Notes: generated by a model from the letters alone, not told the origin. 64,000 bases of DNA from Bog-756 sp963778165 (GCA_963778165.1 CAVZTE010000005.1:496001-560000); one strand, 5' to 3'; shown: positions 26,602 to 35,569, counted from the first letter of the stretch. Translations and numbers: made by a program.

Positions 26602-27495
26602 ATGCGCGTGGCAGCCGTCCAGACGACGGCGGGACCGGACCGAAGGGACAACCTCGGCGCGGCGGGGGCCCTGGTGGAACAGGCAGCAGGCGACGGGGCC
26701 TCGCTGGTGGTGCTCCCCGAGTACTTCTCCGTGGCCGGTGGACCCGACCATCTGCGCCGATACGCCGAACCCCTCATGGGGCCCACCGTCACCTGGGCCT
26801 CCGAACTGGCTCGACGACTGGCGATCCACCTGGTGGCCGGCAGCATTCCCGAGCAACCCCCCGAGGGAGAGCGGACCGACGGGAGGCTCTTCAACACCAG
26901 CTGCCTGATCGGTCCGACCGGTGCGATCCAGGCGGTGTACCGGAAGATCCACCTCTTCGATGTGACGGTCGAAGGAGCCGCCTCTCGGGAGTCGGCCACT
27001 GTGGCTCCCGGCGACGAGCTGGTGGTCTCCCCTCTCGAATCTCCCAGGGGAGAGGGTGGTAGGCAGGCCCCGGTAGTCGGTCTCTCCCTCTGCTACGACC
27101 TCCGGTTCCCCGAGGTGTACCGCATCCTGACCCTGGCCGGCGCCACCGTCATGGCGGTCCCGGCCGCCTTCACCGCAGCAACGGGACCGGCTCACTGGGA
27201 GTTGCTGCTGCGGGCCCGGGCTGTGGAAAACCAGGTCTTCGTGATCGGTGCGGACCAGGTGGGAACGCTCCCGACCGGGATGCCTCCCTGCAACGGGCAC
27301 TCGATGGTCGTCGACCCCTGGGGCTCGATTCTGGCCCAACGGACCGATCCCGGTCCCGGCGTGGTCCTCGCCGAACTCGACCCGGACGTTCAGCTCAAGA
27401 TCCGCTCTGAGCTGCCGGTCTTGTCCAATCGCCGTCCTGACGCCTACCGTTGGCCTGATGGCGAATCCGGGGGCGACGGCCGAACAGGCCGATAG
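26602..27495 (+). CDS. Carbon-nitrogen hydrolase (nitrilase superfamily)
   Basis: 297 aa. The catalytic triad is visible: Glu40 in LVVLPEYFS, Lys115 in VYRKIHLFD, and Cys164 in LSLCYDLRFPEVYR. The sequence around the triad fits the Nit/omega-amidase branch, which hydrolyses deaminated glutathione or alpha-ketoglutaramate-type amides, rather than true nitrilases. Its 3' end overlaps the downstream hydrolase gene by 38 bases. Confidence 0.93.
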   Translation: MRVAAVQTTAGPDRRDNLGAAGALVEQAAGDGASLVVLPEYFSVAGGPDHLRRYAEPLMGPTVTWASELARRLAIHLVAGSIPEQPPEGERTDGRLFNTSCLIGPTGAIQAVYRKIHLFDVTVEGAASRESATVAPGDELVVSPLESPRGEGGRQAPVVGLSLCYDLRFPEVYRILTLAGATVMAVPAAFTAATGPAHWELLLRARAVENQVFVIGADQVGTLPTGMPPCNGHSMVVDPWGSILAQRTDPGPGVVLAELDPDVQLKIRSELPVLSNRRPDAYRWPDGESGGDGRTGR

Positions 27496-28417
27496 CGGTA
27501 CCAATCCAGAGCAGGACAACGCGGCGGCGCGGGACAACGGCCGATCGGTTGCGTCCGGAGGCCCACCGTCGGGTGCCGCTCCACCCTTCGAGGTCGGGAT
27601 GTTCGAGGTCAACGAGCTCGAGCTCTACTACGAGATCCACGGTCACGGCCCTCGCATCCTGGTCTTCATCCACGGGATCCTGATGGACTCCGACATGAAC
27701 CGCCGTCTGGCCGCCGACCTGGCGGCCACCGGCCATCGGGTCATCCTGGTGGACATGCCGGGCCATGGGCGCTCGGAGAAGCCCAAGCGCGCCTCGTGCC
27801 ACCGGATGGACACCTACGCCGAAGAGGTGGTGGCGCTCCTCGATCACCTGGGCATCCACCAGGCCGTCATCGGCGGGGTATCGCTGGGAGCCAACGTGAG
27901 CCTGCTGGTTACGGCCCATGCCCCCGAGCGGGTCAAGGGTCTGATCCTCGAGATGCCGGTGCTCGAATGGGCGGTCCCTGCCGCCGCCATCACCTTCGTG
28001 CCCATGTTGTTCGCCGTGCACTTCGCCCGGCCGGTGGTCAGACGGGTGGCCTCCGTCTTCAAACGACTGCCGCGGACCGGTATCGGCGCTCTGGACAGCG
28101 CCCTCAATTCACTCTCCAACGATCCCGTCGAGACGGCGGCGGTGCTGCACGGGATCCTGGCCGGTCCCATCGCCCCCACCGTGGCCCAGCGTGCCGCCAT
28201 GGACGTGCCCGCTCTGGTCATCGGTCACCGGGTGGACCGCATCCACCCGTTCCACGATGCCGAGCAGTTGGCCCGTCGTCTACCCCAGGGCCGCTTGATC
28301 CAGGCCACCTCGGTGCTGGAGTTGCGGGTCCATCCGGAGCGGTTGACCGGGGAGATGGCCCACTTCCTGGACGAGGTATGGGGGGCGGCGCCGGCCGAGG
28401 ACCGCAAGGTCAGCTGA
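27458..28417 (+). CDS. Alpha/beta hydrolase
   Basis: 319 aa from ATG 27458, inside the end of the nitrilase gene in another frame, so the two are probably co-expressed. The first ~45 residues are low-complexity. The core shows the oxyanion motif FIHGILMD, the GHGRSEKPKR strand, the nucleophile elbow GGVSLGANVS (Ser about 140) and a C-terminal His candidate in ELRVHPERLTGEM. The acid-strand motif VIGHRVDRIHPFHDAEQL is typical. Substrate unknown. Confidence 0.88.
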   Translation: MANPGATAEQADSGTNPEQDNAAARDNGRSVASGGPPSGAAPPFEVGMFEVNELELYYEIHGHGPRILVFIHGILMDSDMNRRLAADLAATGHRVILVDMPGHGRSEKPKRASCHRMDTYAEEVVALLDHLGIHQAVIGGVSLGANVSLLVTAHAPERVKGLILEMPVLEWAVPAAAITFVPMLFAVHFARPVVRRVASVFKRLPRTGIGALDSALNSLSNDPVETAAVLHGILAGPIAPTVAQRAAMDVPALVIGHRVDRIHPFHDAEQLARRLPQGRLIQATSVLELRVHPERLTGEMAHFLDEVWGAAPAEDRKVS

Positions 28418-28439
28418 ACCGATCGGTCGACTGACCCGG

Positions 28440-28868
28440 TCAGTCGTCGAAATCCGGCCGCCGATTCCGCTTCCGCTCGGACACCTGGCGCTTCTCGGCC
28501 AACCGTCGCTCCTTGGCCCCTTTCGATGGTCGGGTAGGGCGCCTCGGCTTGTCCACATGGAGGGCATCGGCCACCCGGGACCGGAAACGCTCGACGGCCA
28601 GTTGCCGGTTCCGGATCTGGGAGCGCTCGTCGTCGGCGACGATCCGGACCTCGGGACCCAGGCGCTCGAGCAAGCGGGCCCGTTGCCGGGGACCGAGTGA
28701 GGGTGATCCGGCCACGTCGAAGCGGAGCTCGACGCGGGTACTCACCTTGTTGGCGTGCTGGCCCCCGGGGCCGCCACTCGGGGTGAAGCGGACCTGCAGT
28801 TCGGAGAGCGGCACCGAGAGGGAAGGGGTGACCCTGACCACACCGGATTCATCGGGAGCGTCGGTCAC
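28440..28868 (-). CDS. arfB: Alternative ribosome-rescue factor ArfB (peptidyl-tRNA hydrolase)
   Basis: 142 aa from GTG 28868. The release-factor-like catalytic GGQ is in TPSGGPGGQHANKVSTRVE (GGQ about 35-37), and the C-terminus is a long basic tail (KGAKERRLAEKRQVSERKRNR region) that enters the empty mRNA channel. It frees ribosomes stalled on non-stop mRNA by hydrolysing peptidyl-tRNA. The start codon overlaps the stop of the fumarylacetoacetate-hydrolase-family gene (GTGA). Confidence 0.94.
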   Translation of the reverse strand: MTDAPDESGVVRVTPSLSVPLSELQVRFTPSGGPGGQHANKVSTRVELRFDVAGSPSLGPRQRARLLERLGPEVRIVADDERSQIRNRQLAVERFRSRVADALHVDKPRRPTRPSKGAKERRLAEKRQVSERKRNRRPDFDD

Positions 28869-29746
28869 GACGCGGTGGGCGGGTGGTCTGTGACCGGCTC
28901 GTCGACCACCGGGTTGGTCAGTTCGCCCACGCCTTCGACGACTACGGTCACCGTGTCGCCGGCCGTCAGCCAACGGGGCGGATCCTCCCCGGCGGCCACG
29001 CCCGCCGGCGTGCCGGTCGAGATGACCATGCCCACCTCGAGGGTGAACGCCGCCGACAGGTGCTCGATCATCTGGGCACAGGTGAAGATCATGTCGGCCG
29101 AGGTACCGTCCTGGCGGAGCTCGCCGTTCACCCAGGTCCGCACGGAGAGGTCCTGGGGGTCCCCGACCTCGTCGGCGGTGACAATGGCCGGCCCGGTAGG
29201 TCCGTGGGTGTCGAAGCCTTTTCCCATCATCATGGTCGGGGACCGCCACTGCCAGTCCCGCACGCTGACGTCGTTGACCACGGTGAATCCGGCCACCACC
29301 TCGAGGGCGCCTTCGGCCGGCACGTGCCGGCACCGCCGGCCGATCACCATGGCCAGCTCTCCCTCGTAGTCGACGGTTGACGAGACCCGGGGCACCTCGA
29401 TGGCCGCTCCCGGCCCGATGACGCAGGTCGGTTGCTTGGAGAACCAGGTCTGGAACTCGGGACGCTCGTGCCCCAGCTCGGCGATGTGAGCGTCATAGTT
29501 GCGGGCGATAGCCAGAAAGGTCGGCGGGCGCGGTACCGGCGCGGCCAAGCGGGCATCGGCCAGAGGATGCCGTCGGGCCAGGGTGGCCGAGGCACCCCGC
29601 AGGGCATCTTGCGCGTCCTCGCCCAGCGCCAGCAATGCCACCATGTCGGCGGGGAGCCCGATGGCCGGATCGGTGAGGTCCACGATCTCCTCGCCTACCA
29701 CCAGGCCGGTCCGCACCGTTCCGTCGATCATGCTCACCAGTCGCAC
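28865..29746 (-). CDS. Fumarylacetoacetate hydrolase family protein
   Basis: 293 aa. The C-terminal FAH fold has the metal-binding ExE in VDYEGELAMVIGR, then FTVVNDVSVRDWQ, GKGFDTHGPTGPAIV and STGTPAGVAAG. The family includes acylpyruvases, 2-hydroxyhepta-2,4-diene-1,7-dioate isomerases and oxaloacetate decarboxylases; the sequence does not choose between them. It is co-directional and overlapping with arfB, and divergent from the SDR gene. Confidence 0.93.
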   Translation of the reverse strand: MRLVSMIDGTVRTGLVVGEEIVDLTDPAIGLPADMVALLALGEDAQDALRGASATLARRHPLADARLAAPVPRPPTFLAIARNYDAHIAELGHERPEFQTWFSKQPTCVIGPGAAIEVPRVSSTVDYEGELAMVIGRRCRHVPAEGALEVVAGFTVVNDVSVRDWQWRSPTMMMGKGFDTHGPTGPAIVTADEVGDPQDLSVRTWVNGELRQDGTSADMIFTCAQMIEHLSAAFTLEVGMVISTGTPAGVAAGEDPPRWLTAGDTVTVVVEGVGELTNPVVDEPVTDHPPTAS

Positions 29747-29788
29747 GGGAAGAACCTATCGGGCGACGGCCGGTCCTACACTCGGGCC

Positions 29789-30559
29789 ATGTCCGGTCCA
29801 GCCCCTTCCCCGTCCACATCCCGCCAAGCCACCTTCGGGGGGCAGACCGTACTCATCACCGGGTCGTCGTCCGGCATCGGCGCCGCCACCGCCCGGCTGT
29901 TCGCCGACTCGGGGGCAACCCTGGTGATCAACTCGTCGACGTCGGTGGACGCCGGCCGGGCCCTGGCCGCCGACCTGCCCGACGCCACCTATGTGCAGGC
30001 TGACGTCTCCGACCAACTCCAGGCTCAGCGCCTCATCGACGAAGTGGTGGCCCGTCACGGCCGACTCGATGTTCTGGTCAACAATGCCGGCACTACCGAG
30101 GTCATCTCGCATGCCGACCTCGAAGGGGCGTCGCCTGACATCTGGCGGCGAATCTTCGACGTCAACGTCATCGGCACCTGGCAGGTCACGGTGGCTGCCG
30201 TCCAACACCTTCGGTCATCGGGACACGGTCAGATCCTCAACGTGTCCTCGGTGGCCGGCGAGCGGCCGACGGGCAGCTCGATCCCTTACGCCTGCTCAAA
30301 GGCAGCAGTCAGCCACATGACCCGGTTGCTGGCCAACTCCCTCGGCCCCGAGATCCGGGTCAATGCAGTAGCCCCCGGGTTGGTCGACACCCCCTGGACC
30401 GCAGACTGGGATTTCGTCCGGGAGTTCGTCAAGGCCCAGGCCCCGCTGCAACGCACGGCCACTCCCGAGGACGTGGCCGAGGTCATCGTGGGATTGGCTC
30501 GTTCGACTTACGTCACCGGCGAGGTGGTCCTGGTCGATGGCGGCCTCCACCTGCGTTGA
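29789..30559 (+). CDS. Short-chain dehydrogenase/reductase
   Basis: 256 aa. NAD(P) motif TGSSSGIGAATA (about 24-35), NNAG (about 102-105), catalytic Ser in ILNVSSVAGE, and Tyr-x3-Lys in IPYACSKAAVSHM. The C-terminus GEVVLVDGG is the classical SDR ending. The coenzyme and substrate are not determined. It is convergent with the OsmC gene. Confidence 0.93.
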   Translation: MSGPAPSPSTSRQATFGGQTVLITGSSSGIGAATARLFADSGATLVINSSTSVDAGRALAADLPDATYVQADVSDQLQAQRLIDEVVARHGRLDVLVNNAGTTEVISHADLEGASPDIWRRIFDVNVIGTWQVTVAAVQHLRSSGHGQILNVSSVAGERPTGSSIPYACSKAAVSHMTRLLANSLGPEIRVNAVAPGLVDTPWTADWDFVREFVKAQAPLQRTATPEDVAEVIVGLARSTYVTGEVVLVDGGLHLR

Positions 30560-30563
30560 GCGC

Positions 30564-30578
30564 CCGCCACAGTGGCGG
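30564..30578. terminator. Short dyad between convergent SDR and OsmC genes
   Basis: CCGCCAC and GTGGCGG flank a single A, four bases after the SDR stop. It could fold as a short GC-rich hairpin serving both convergent genes. There is no T-run, so confidence is low. Confidence 0.3.
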
Positions 30579-30585
30579 CCCTCGG

Positions 30586-31035
30586 TCAGCTGGCGGGTGG
30601 GCTGAAGGTGGTGTGGATCTTGAGTCCCGAACTCAAGGTCCGGGTGACCGGCGTCCGCTCGGCGATTTCAGCCAACCGATTCCGCTGCTCCGCGGTGAGA
30701 TCCCCGGTCACCTTGATGGTGCGCTCGATGCGTTCGACCTTGGTGGCCCCATCGCCGGTGCGGAGCAGTTGGGCGCGGACCGCAACCTCGCCGAGGGGCC
30801 ATCCCTTCCGGTTGGCATACATCCGCAAGGTGGCCGCGGTGCACTGGACCAGGCCGGCCAGTAGCAGTTGGTACGGATTGGGGCCCTGGTCGTCACCGCC
30901 GACGTCTGGACCCTCGTCCACGACGAGGTGGTGGCGCCCGGCGCGAACGTCGCCGCGGTAGCTGTCGGTACTCACCACCGACACCATGGCAATCGGATGC
31001 TCTCCCTCGATGGGGGCGGCTTTGTCGGCACTCAT
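30586..31035 (-). CDS. OsmC family protein lacking the second conserved cysteine
   Basis: 149 aa, OsmC/Ohr fold. The first redox Cys is present in AGLVQCTAATLRMYANRKGW (Cys about 65). The second, normally in a CPV(H/T)RTL motif, is replaced by Thr: AERTPVTRTLSSG. With only one Cys the usual peroxidase dithiol cycle cannot operate. The protein may use another thiol or have a different role, such as the YhfA-like members. Confidence 0.9.
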   Translation of the reverse strand: MSADKAAPIEGEHPIAMVSVVSTDSYRGDVRAGRHHLVVDEGPDVGGDDQGPNPYQLLLAGLVQCTAATLRMYANRKGWPLGEVAVRAQLLRTGDGATKVERIERTIKVTGDLTAEQRNRLAEIAERTPVTRTLSSGLKIHTTFSPPAS

Positions 31036-31189
31036 CGGTTGTCTTGCCCTTCACCCATACCGTCTTCGTAGCACCGATATCGGGTCGTGGCGTAACAGAC
31101 TCGATAAATTTGAGGCTGCAGCCGCCCACCGCTGTCGCCTGGCCTTCTCACCAGGTCAGTGCCGTGCCACAGTAGGAGGTGTGGGTACT

Positions 31190-32080
31190 GTGACCAGACC
31201 GAACCGTTGGCATCGGCATCCGACCGGAGCTCCGGAGCCCGTCGGAACAGCCAGGGCTCCCACCGCCAGCAAGGCGGGGGCGGGGCACGTTCTCCGTCCG
31301 GACACCTGGATCATGCTGGCGGCCATCGCCGCCCCCATCGCCGTGGCCGCAGCCTTGATCCCGTGGAGGGACCAGCTCGACACCGCCGATAACGCCTTGT
31401 TTCTGGTGGTGGTGATCGTGGCGGTGGCCAGCACCGGCCGGAGAGCTGCCGCCACTACGGCGGCGCTGGTATCCGCGCTGTCGTTCGACTTCTTCCTGAC
31501 CCGTCCGTACCAGTCGTTCCGGATCACCCGGCACTCCGACTTCATCACCGAGATCCTGCTGTTGATCGTGGGGCTGGCCGTCGGCGAGTTGGCTGCGCGC
31601 GGTCGACGTCACCGTGATGCGGCGTGGCAAAGCCACCGTGAGATGGCACTCCTCCATTCGGTCACCGAACTGGCCGCCACCGGCCGGGACGCCCAGCTGG
31701 TGGTGGCCACGGCCTCTCATGAGATCTCCGGACTGCTCAGCCTGCGGGCCTGCCGATTCAGCACCCGCGCTCCCGATGGGGTGACGGCCCGGGTGACGCC
31801 CGACGGCCATGTCATGGTGGGCCACGAGTTGTGGTCGACCGAGGACCTGGGACTGCCCACCCGGAACATCGACCTCCCGGTGAGGAGCGGCGGTTGGCTC
31901 CTGGGCCACTTCTTGCTAACACCGACTCCCGGCAAGCCGGTCCCGTCGGATCGCTTGCTGGTGGCCGTGGCCATCGCCGATCAGGTCGGCGTGGCGCTGG
32001 CCGCCGATGAATCCTCCGGCCAGCTGGCCGCAGTCGGTCGACCTTCGGCGCCGTCGCATCCGGACGATCGAGCACCATGA
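31190..32080 (+). CDS. Orphan DUF4118 membrane sensor-like protein (no kinase)
   Basis: About 296 aa from GTG 31190 (AGGAGG at 31174-31179); GTG 31181 is an alternative. It has four membrane segments of a KdpD-type DUF4118 domain (LAAIAAPIAVAAALIPW ... FDFFLTRPYQSFRI ... ITEILLLIVGLAVGELAARG), a coiled region (RHRDAAWQSHREMALLHSV) and a GAF-like domain (about 165-275). The histidine-kinase part of KdpD is absent and the frame ends cleanly at 32080. It could be a decoy or sensor input for the kinases at 43-48 kb. I see no frameshift extension. Confidence 0.85.
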   Translation: MTRPNRWHRHPTGAPEPVGTARAPTASKAGAGHVLRPDTWIMLAAIAAPIAVAAALIPWRDQLDTADNALFLVVVIVAVASTGRRAAATTAALVSALSFDFFLTRPYQSFRITRHSDFITEILLLIVGLAVGELAARGRRHRDAAWQSHREMALLHSVTELAATGRDAQLVVATASHEISGLLSLRACRFSTRAPDGVTARVTPDGHVMVGHELWSTEDLGLPTRNIDLPVRSGGWLLGHFLLTPTPGKPVPSDRLLVAVAIADQVGVALAADESSGQLAAVGRPSAPSHPDDRAP

Positions 32081-32132
32081 TGGGGCACCGGCATGGCCCG
32101 GCGAGGTACCAGTCGCATTGAACGCTCGACTG

Positions 32133-32687
32133 ATGGCCAGGGTCACCGGCCTGATGCTGTGCACACCGGCTTTGGTGCTGGCGGCCTGCGGTGGAGGTAT
32201 GACAGCCGCGCCCCCGACCGAGGCTTCAGCACCGGTGGCCGGGCCGACCTCCACCACCCCCTCGGCGGCCCAGCACTCCGCCCAGGTGTCGTCCCAAGTG
32301 CTGGCGGCCTACCGGGACATGTGGGACGACCTGGTCACAGCGGCGGAGACGTCCGATTTCCAGTCGAGTCTTCTGCCCCTCCACGCCACCGGGGTGGCAC
32401 TGACCCTCTTGACCCAGGGCCTGGCCCGGGACCAACTCCACTCCATCGTCACCAGAGGTATCACCGCCCATCAGCCCCGGGTGACGTCGCTTTCACCGAG
32501 GGCCGACCCGACTCGGGCGACCGTGACCGACTGTTTCAACGACGCCAAGTGGATCGAGTACACCACCAACGGGGCCCGGGCCAAGAACAACCCGGGCGGA
32601 AGGCGCGCCACCACTGCCGAGCTGGTGAGATCGTCGGGCGTCTGGAAAGTCAGCCAGCTCACCATCGGGGCCACCGGCACCTGCTGA
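32133..32687 (+). CDS. Putative lipoprotein
   Basis: 184 aa from ATG 32133. The N-terminus MARVTGLMLCTPALVLAACGGG has a lipobox (LAAC, Cys about 19), so export and lipidation at the membrane are predicted. The mature domain (about 50-184) has the feel of a small NTF2/SnoaL-like or DUF-type fold: LAAYRDMWDDLVTAAETSD and a C-terminal SSGVWKVSQLTI strand. It starts about 50 bases after the orphan DUF4118 gene in the same direction. Function unknown. Confidence 0.78.
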   Translation: MARVTGLMLCTPALVLAACGGGMTAAPPTEASAPVAGPTSTTPSAAQHSAQVSSQVLAAYRDMWDDLVTAAETSDFQSSLLPLHATGVALTLLTQGLARDQLHSIVTRGITAHQPRVTSLSPRADPTRATVTDCFNDAKWIEYTTNGARAKNNPGGRRATTAELVRSSGVWKVSQLTIGATGTC

Positions 32688-32897
32688 CCGTCACGTTCCC
32701 CGGCGGTCGAGCCGGTGGCGGCAGAAGCCGGTCTGGGTCTTACGGCCGGAGCGTGGGCAGGACGACGTTTGAGATGGTGCCGGCTCACTGAAATTTCGGT
32801 TGGGTGCAGGCTGGACCCGAAGGTGTAATCCTGGCCCGAGGAAGCCAGGAGTTCCCACCCCTGACGACCTACTCCACAGGACGATCAGAAGGGTGAC

Positions 32898-33692
32898 GTG
32901 AAACCAATGAGACTCACGAAAACACTGAAGATAGTTGTCGCCGCCATCACGGCGGCAACCGCTCTCGCTATCGGCGCTGTAGCCGTCAACGCCGGGGCTA
33001 GCGGTACAAATACCGTCTATTACGCCTGTCTGAAGTCGGGCGCCCTCAGCAAGGTCGGGACCACGTCGCCCACCTGTTCCAGTGGGTACACAAGGATCTC
33101 GTGGAACTCGCAGGGCGCCCCCGGAACCCCCGGCGCCGCTGGCAAACAAGGCCCTCCGGGACCGACAGTAAACACGTGCACTTCCCCTCCGGGGCCAGAT
33201 TTGAACTTCAGCTTCTGCAATCTCTCAGCGACTCAATGGTTCGAAGCTGACCTCAGTGATGCGCTTTTGATCGGCACAAATTTTGACGGAGCCACCCTGA
33301 CGATTGCCAACATGGCGAACGACAGTCTTCAAGGTGCCAATTTGACCAGCGCCGACTTCAATGCGACGACGCTTACCGACGCCAAGTTCGGGCAGGCAAC
33401 CATCACTTCTGCGAATTTCACCTATGCCCAGCTGCAAGGAGCACAGGTCTACAACGTCACCGCCTCCACCGCTCCTACGTTTCAGGGGGCCAATTTGACC
33501 AACGCCAATCTGACCGTCAACGGGCTCGCAGGATGGAACTTCGATGATGCCAACCTCACGGGTGCCGACCTCGGGGGTGACACGGTATCGGCTGCGACGA
33601 CATTCACCGGTGCGACGTGGAGCAATACCACCTGCCCCGACTTCACAAACAGCAACAATGACGGAGATACCTGTATCCACAACGGAGCCTGA
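32898..33692 (+). CDS. Secreted pentapeptide-repeat protein with collagen-like linker
   Basis: 264 aa; GTG 32898 is favoured because AGAAGGG lies close upstream. A signal peptide (about 8-33) precedes a Cys-containing segment (YYACLKSGALSKVG, about 42-55) and a short Gly-Pro-X collagen-like run (GAPGTPGAAGKQGPPGP, about 72-89). The rest is a pentapeptide-repeat solenoid of A(D/N)L/F-type units (LQGANLTSADFNATTLTDA, etc.), about residues 100-250, with two C-terminal Cys. Base composition is lower in GC than the surrounding DNA. Probably an extracellular solenoid; ligand unknown. Confidence 0.82.
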   Translation: MKPMRLTKTLKIVVAAITAATALAIGAVAVNAGASGTNTVYYACLKSGALSKVGTTSPTCSSGYTRISWNSQGAPGTPGAAGKQGPPGPTVNTCTSPPGPDLNFSFCNLSATQWFEADLSDALLIGTNFDGATLTIANMANDSLQGANLTSADFNATTLTDAKFGQATITSANFTYAQLQGAQVYNVTASTAPTFQGANLTNANLTVNGLAGWNFDDANLTGADLGGDTVSAATTFTGATWSNTTCPDFTNSNNDGDTCIHNGA

Positions 33693-33869
33693 CAGGTAGG
33701 GACGAGCGTCGGTCACGGTGGAACGGGCTGCAGCCGTGACCGGCGCTCGGGCCATGTGATTGCGACGTTCCTAGGGCGCCGGAGAACTCACACTCCCACC
33801 ACAACGGGGCCTCAGGGCGCCCACAGGAGGAGCCGGCACTCTCGTAGGTGCCAGCAAAGGAGTGCGAAC

Positions 33870-34730
33870 ATGAACAATTCCGAACCGACCTTCCCCGACG
33901 ATGTGCCTGACGCCCGTGCCTCATCCAACCCCATGCCCGGGCCATCGCCAGCAGAGCATCCGGACGGCACGGCCAGTCCCTCCGAGCCAGGCCGGCTGGG
34001 ACCTCGGCGTCCCCGGTTGAGGAGGCGGGGCCTATGGATTGCCGTCGCCGCCGTGGCCTGTTCGATACTCGGCGTTACCGTCGGCCTGGCCACCACGTCC
34101 TCGGCGGCGCCTCCATCCCAGTCGACCACCGCAGCTCGTCCCACCTCCGGCGGCGCTCCAGCCAGCGCCACAGCACCGGGGAGCGGATCCAACGCCCGGT
34201 CGGGGCCGGCCTCCGGAGGAGCGACCGGCACGGTACGCACCGTCTCCATCTCCAGCTTCACTATGACCACGTCAGGAACTCAGGACGTCACCGTCGACGA
34301 CTCGTCGTCTACCGCGTACAAGAAGGGGGGCAGTCCGACTTCAGCCACCACCATCACCAAAGGCGAGACCGTGCTCGTCCTCGGGATCACCGACAACACC
34401 ACCATCGCCGCTACGCAGGTCATCGTGGAGTCTGGCGACCCGTCTGCCAATTCGTCGACGACAAAGGTGGTCCCCTTCCAGCGCGGCACCCAGACCTCGG
34501 CAAAAGAGGTCGGACAGATCCCGGCGGGCTGGAGTGAAGGATCAGGGACAGTCGTCAGCGGAACGGCCGCCAACAAAGCCACGGAAGCCGCTCTGGCTGC
34601 CTACCCAGGCGGCATTGTCGACCGAGTCGTGCTCCTGAGTGACGGTGACTACAACGTTCACTACATCGGCGTCAACTGGCCGCATCACGTGTTCCTCAAT
34701 CAGGACTTCCAGGTCATCGGAGCCGAGTGA
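33870..34730 (+). CDS. Membrane-anchored DUF5666-like protein
   Basis: 286 aa from ATG 33870 (AAGGAG eight bases upstream). A cytosolic Pro/Ser-rich N-terminus (1-48), one transmembrane helix (about 55-75), a Ser/Thr/Gly/Ala linker, then an OB-like DUF5666 domain (GTVRTVSISSFTMTTSGTQDVTV, ..TTITKGETVLVLG). The C-terminal ~70 residues (AALAAYPGGIVDRVVLLSDGDYNVHYIGV) resemble a PepSY-type fold. Predicted to sit on the outer face of the membrane. Function unknown. Confidence 0.8.
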   Translation: MNNSEPTFPDDVPDARASSNPMPGPSPAEHPDGTASPSEPGRLGPRRPRLRRRGLWIAVAAVACSILGVTVGLATTSSAAPPSQSTTAARPTSGGAPASATAPGSGSNARSGPASGGATGTVRTVSISSFTMTTSGTQDVTVDDSSSTAYKKGGSPTSATTITKGETVLVLGITDNTTIAATQVIVESGDPSANSSTTKVVPFQRGTQTSAKEVGQIPAGWSEGSGTVVSGTAANKATEAALAAYPGGIVDRVVLLSDGDYNVHYIGVNWPHHVFLNQDFQVIGAE

Positions 34731-34797
34731 TCGCCGAAGTGCGAAGCCACCGGGTTAACTACCCGGCGACGACTCGTGGCTGCCTGGCCCGGGTAGA

Positions 34798-35103
34798 TCA
34801 GTCGGGGAGTAGCTGATAGTTGCCGATGACGGTGGCGTCGGACGGCATCGGCCCTTCCGCGCAGCGATCTTTGATACCGGACTGGAACTCCCCGAACGCC
34901 GTCGATGTTGACAGTGGATTCTCCTCTCCATCGAGCACGGCTACGTGAAGAAAGCTGACCCCGTCGTCGAGGCGGAACGCTCCATACCGCAAACCTGTCG
35001 GGTTCTGCGTCGCCAACTCCGCGAATACCTCACGAATCAGGCGCTCGTTCTCATCAGCACTCTCCGGTCTCGTCCTGTACCGGATCACTTTGGTGACACT
35101 CAT
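34798..35103 (-). CDS. Small ABM-like (ferredoxin-like fold) protein
   Basis: 101 aa from ATG 35103, with GGAG six bases upstream (a longer in-frame reading to 35370 exists). The pattern VTKVIRYRTRPESADENERLIREVFAEL (strand, helix) and LRYGAFRLDDGVSFLHVAVLD resembles the dimeric antibiotic-biosynthesis-monooxygenase barrel. No catalytic residues can be named. It is the last gene of the ArsR/SRPBCC operon. Confidence 0.78.
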   Translation of the reverse strand: MSVTKVIRYRTRPESADENERLIREVFAELATQNPTGLRYGAFRLDDGVSFLHVAVLDGEENPLSTSTAFGEFQSGIKDRCAEGPMPSDATVIGNYQLLPD

Positions 35104-35167
35104 GGTGATCTCCATCTGTATCGGTTGGCTTTCATTGAACGGTGATGCCTCCGGCGTGTAACGGCGC

Positions 35168-35569
35168 TCAACACGCTCGCATCGAATTGTTGCGCGGTTG
35201 ATGGGTGACTTCGGCCAGGCCGAGGGCCTCCAGGAGTGGCGGGAGATACATCCCGAAGCGGCCGCGATAGCCACTGCGCAGGCCATACCATCCGCCGATG
35301 GGGTTATCCGGTGATCGCCCCCACTCCTCCACGCTGCCCGCTGCTGCTGGCTTCTTCTCGTCGGCTGCACCGAGCATCACCCAGTCGCCTTGCTCGACCA
35401 GCCAAGCATGGAGATCGTCGATGGCCCGCAGGTGGTACTTGAGCGTGGTCGAGCCCACTTGACACACCAGGGCGGGCGGGTCCGCCTGCTCGTCCTTGTA
35501 CATGGTGTACTCCGAGGTTCCGGGCGGAGTTTTGAGTACCCACGGATCTACCTTGGTCCCTGCAGCCAT
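35168..35569 (-). CDS. Conserved protein of unknown function (DUF6855-like)
   Basis: 133 aa. The N-terminus WVLKTPPGTSEYTMYKDEQADPPALVCQVG and the C-terminal GGWYGLRSGYRGRFGMYLPPLLEALGLAEV (quoted in part) are highly conserved in my memory of actinobacterial proteins of this size; the DUF number is uncertain. Its start overlaps the stop of the upstream SRPBCC gene by one base, so it belongs to the ArsR operon. No catalytic motif is recognised. Confidence 0.78.
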   Translation of the reverse strand: MAAGTKVDPWVLKTPPGTSEYTMYKDEQADPPALVCQVGSTTLKYHLRAIDDLHAWLVEQGDWVMLGAADEKKPAAAGSVEEWGRSPDNPIGGWYGLRSGYRGRFGMYLPPLLEALGLAEVTHQPRNNSMRAC

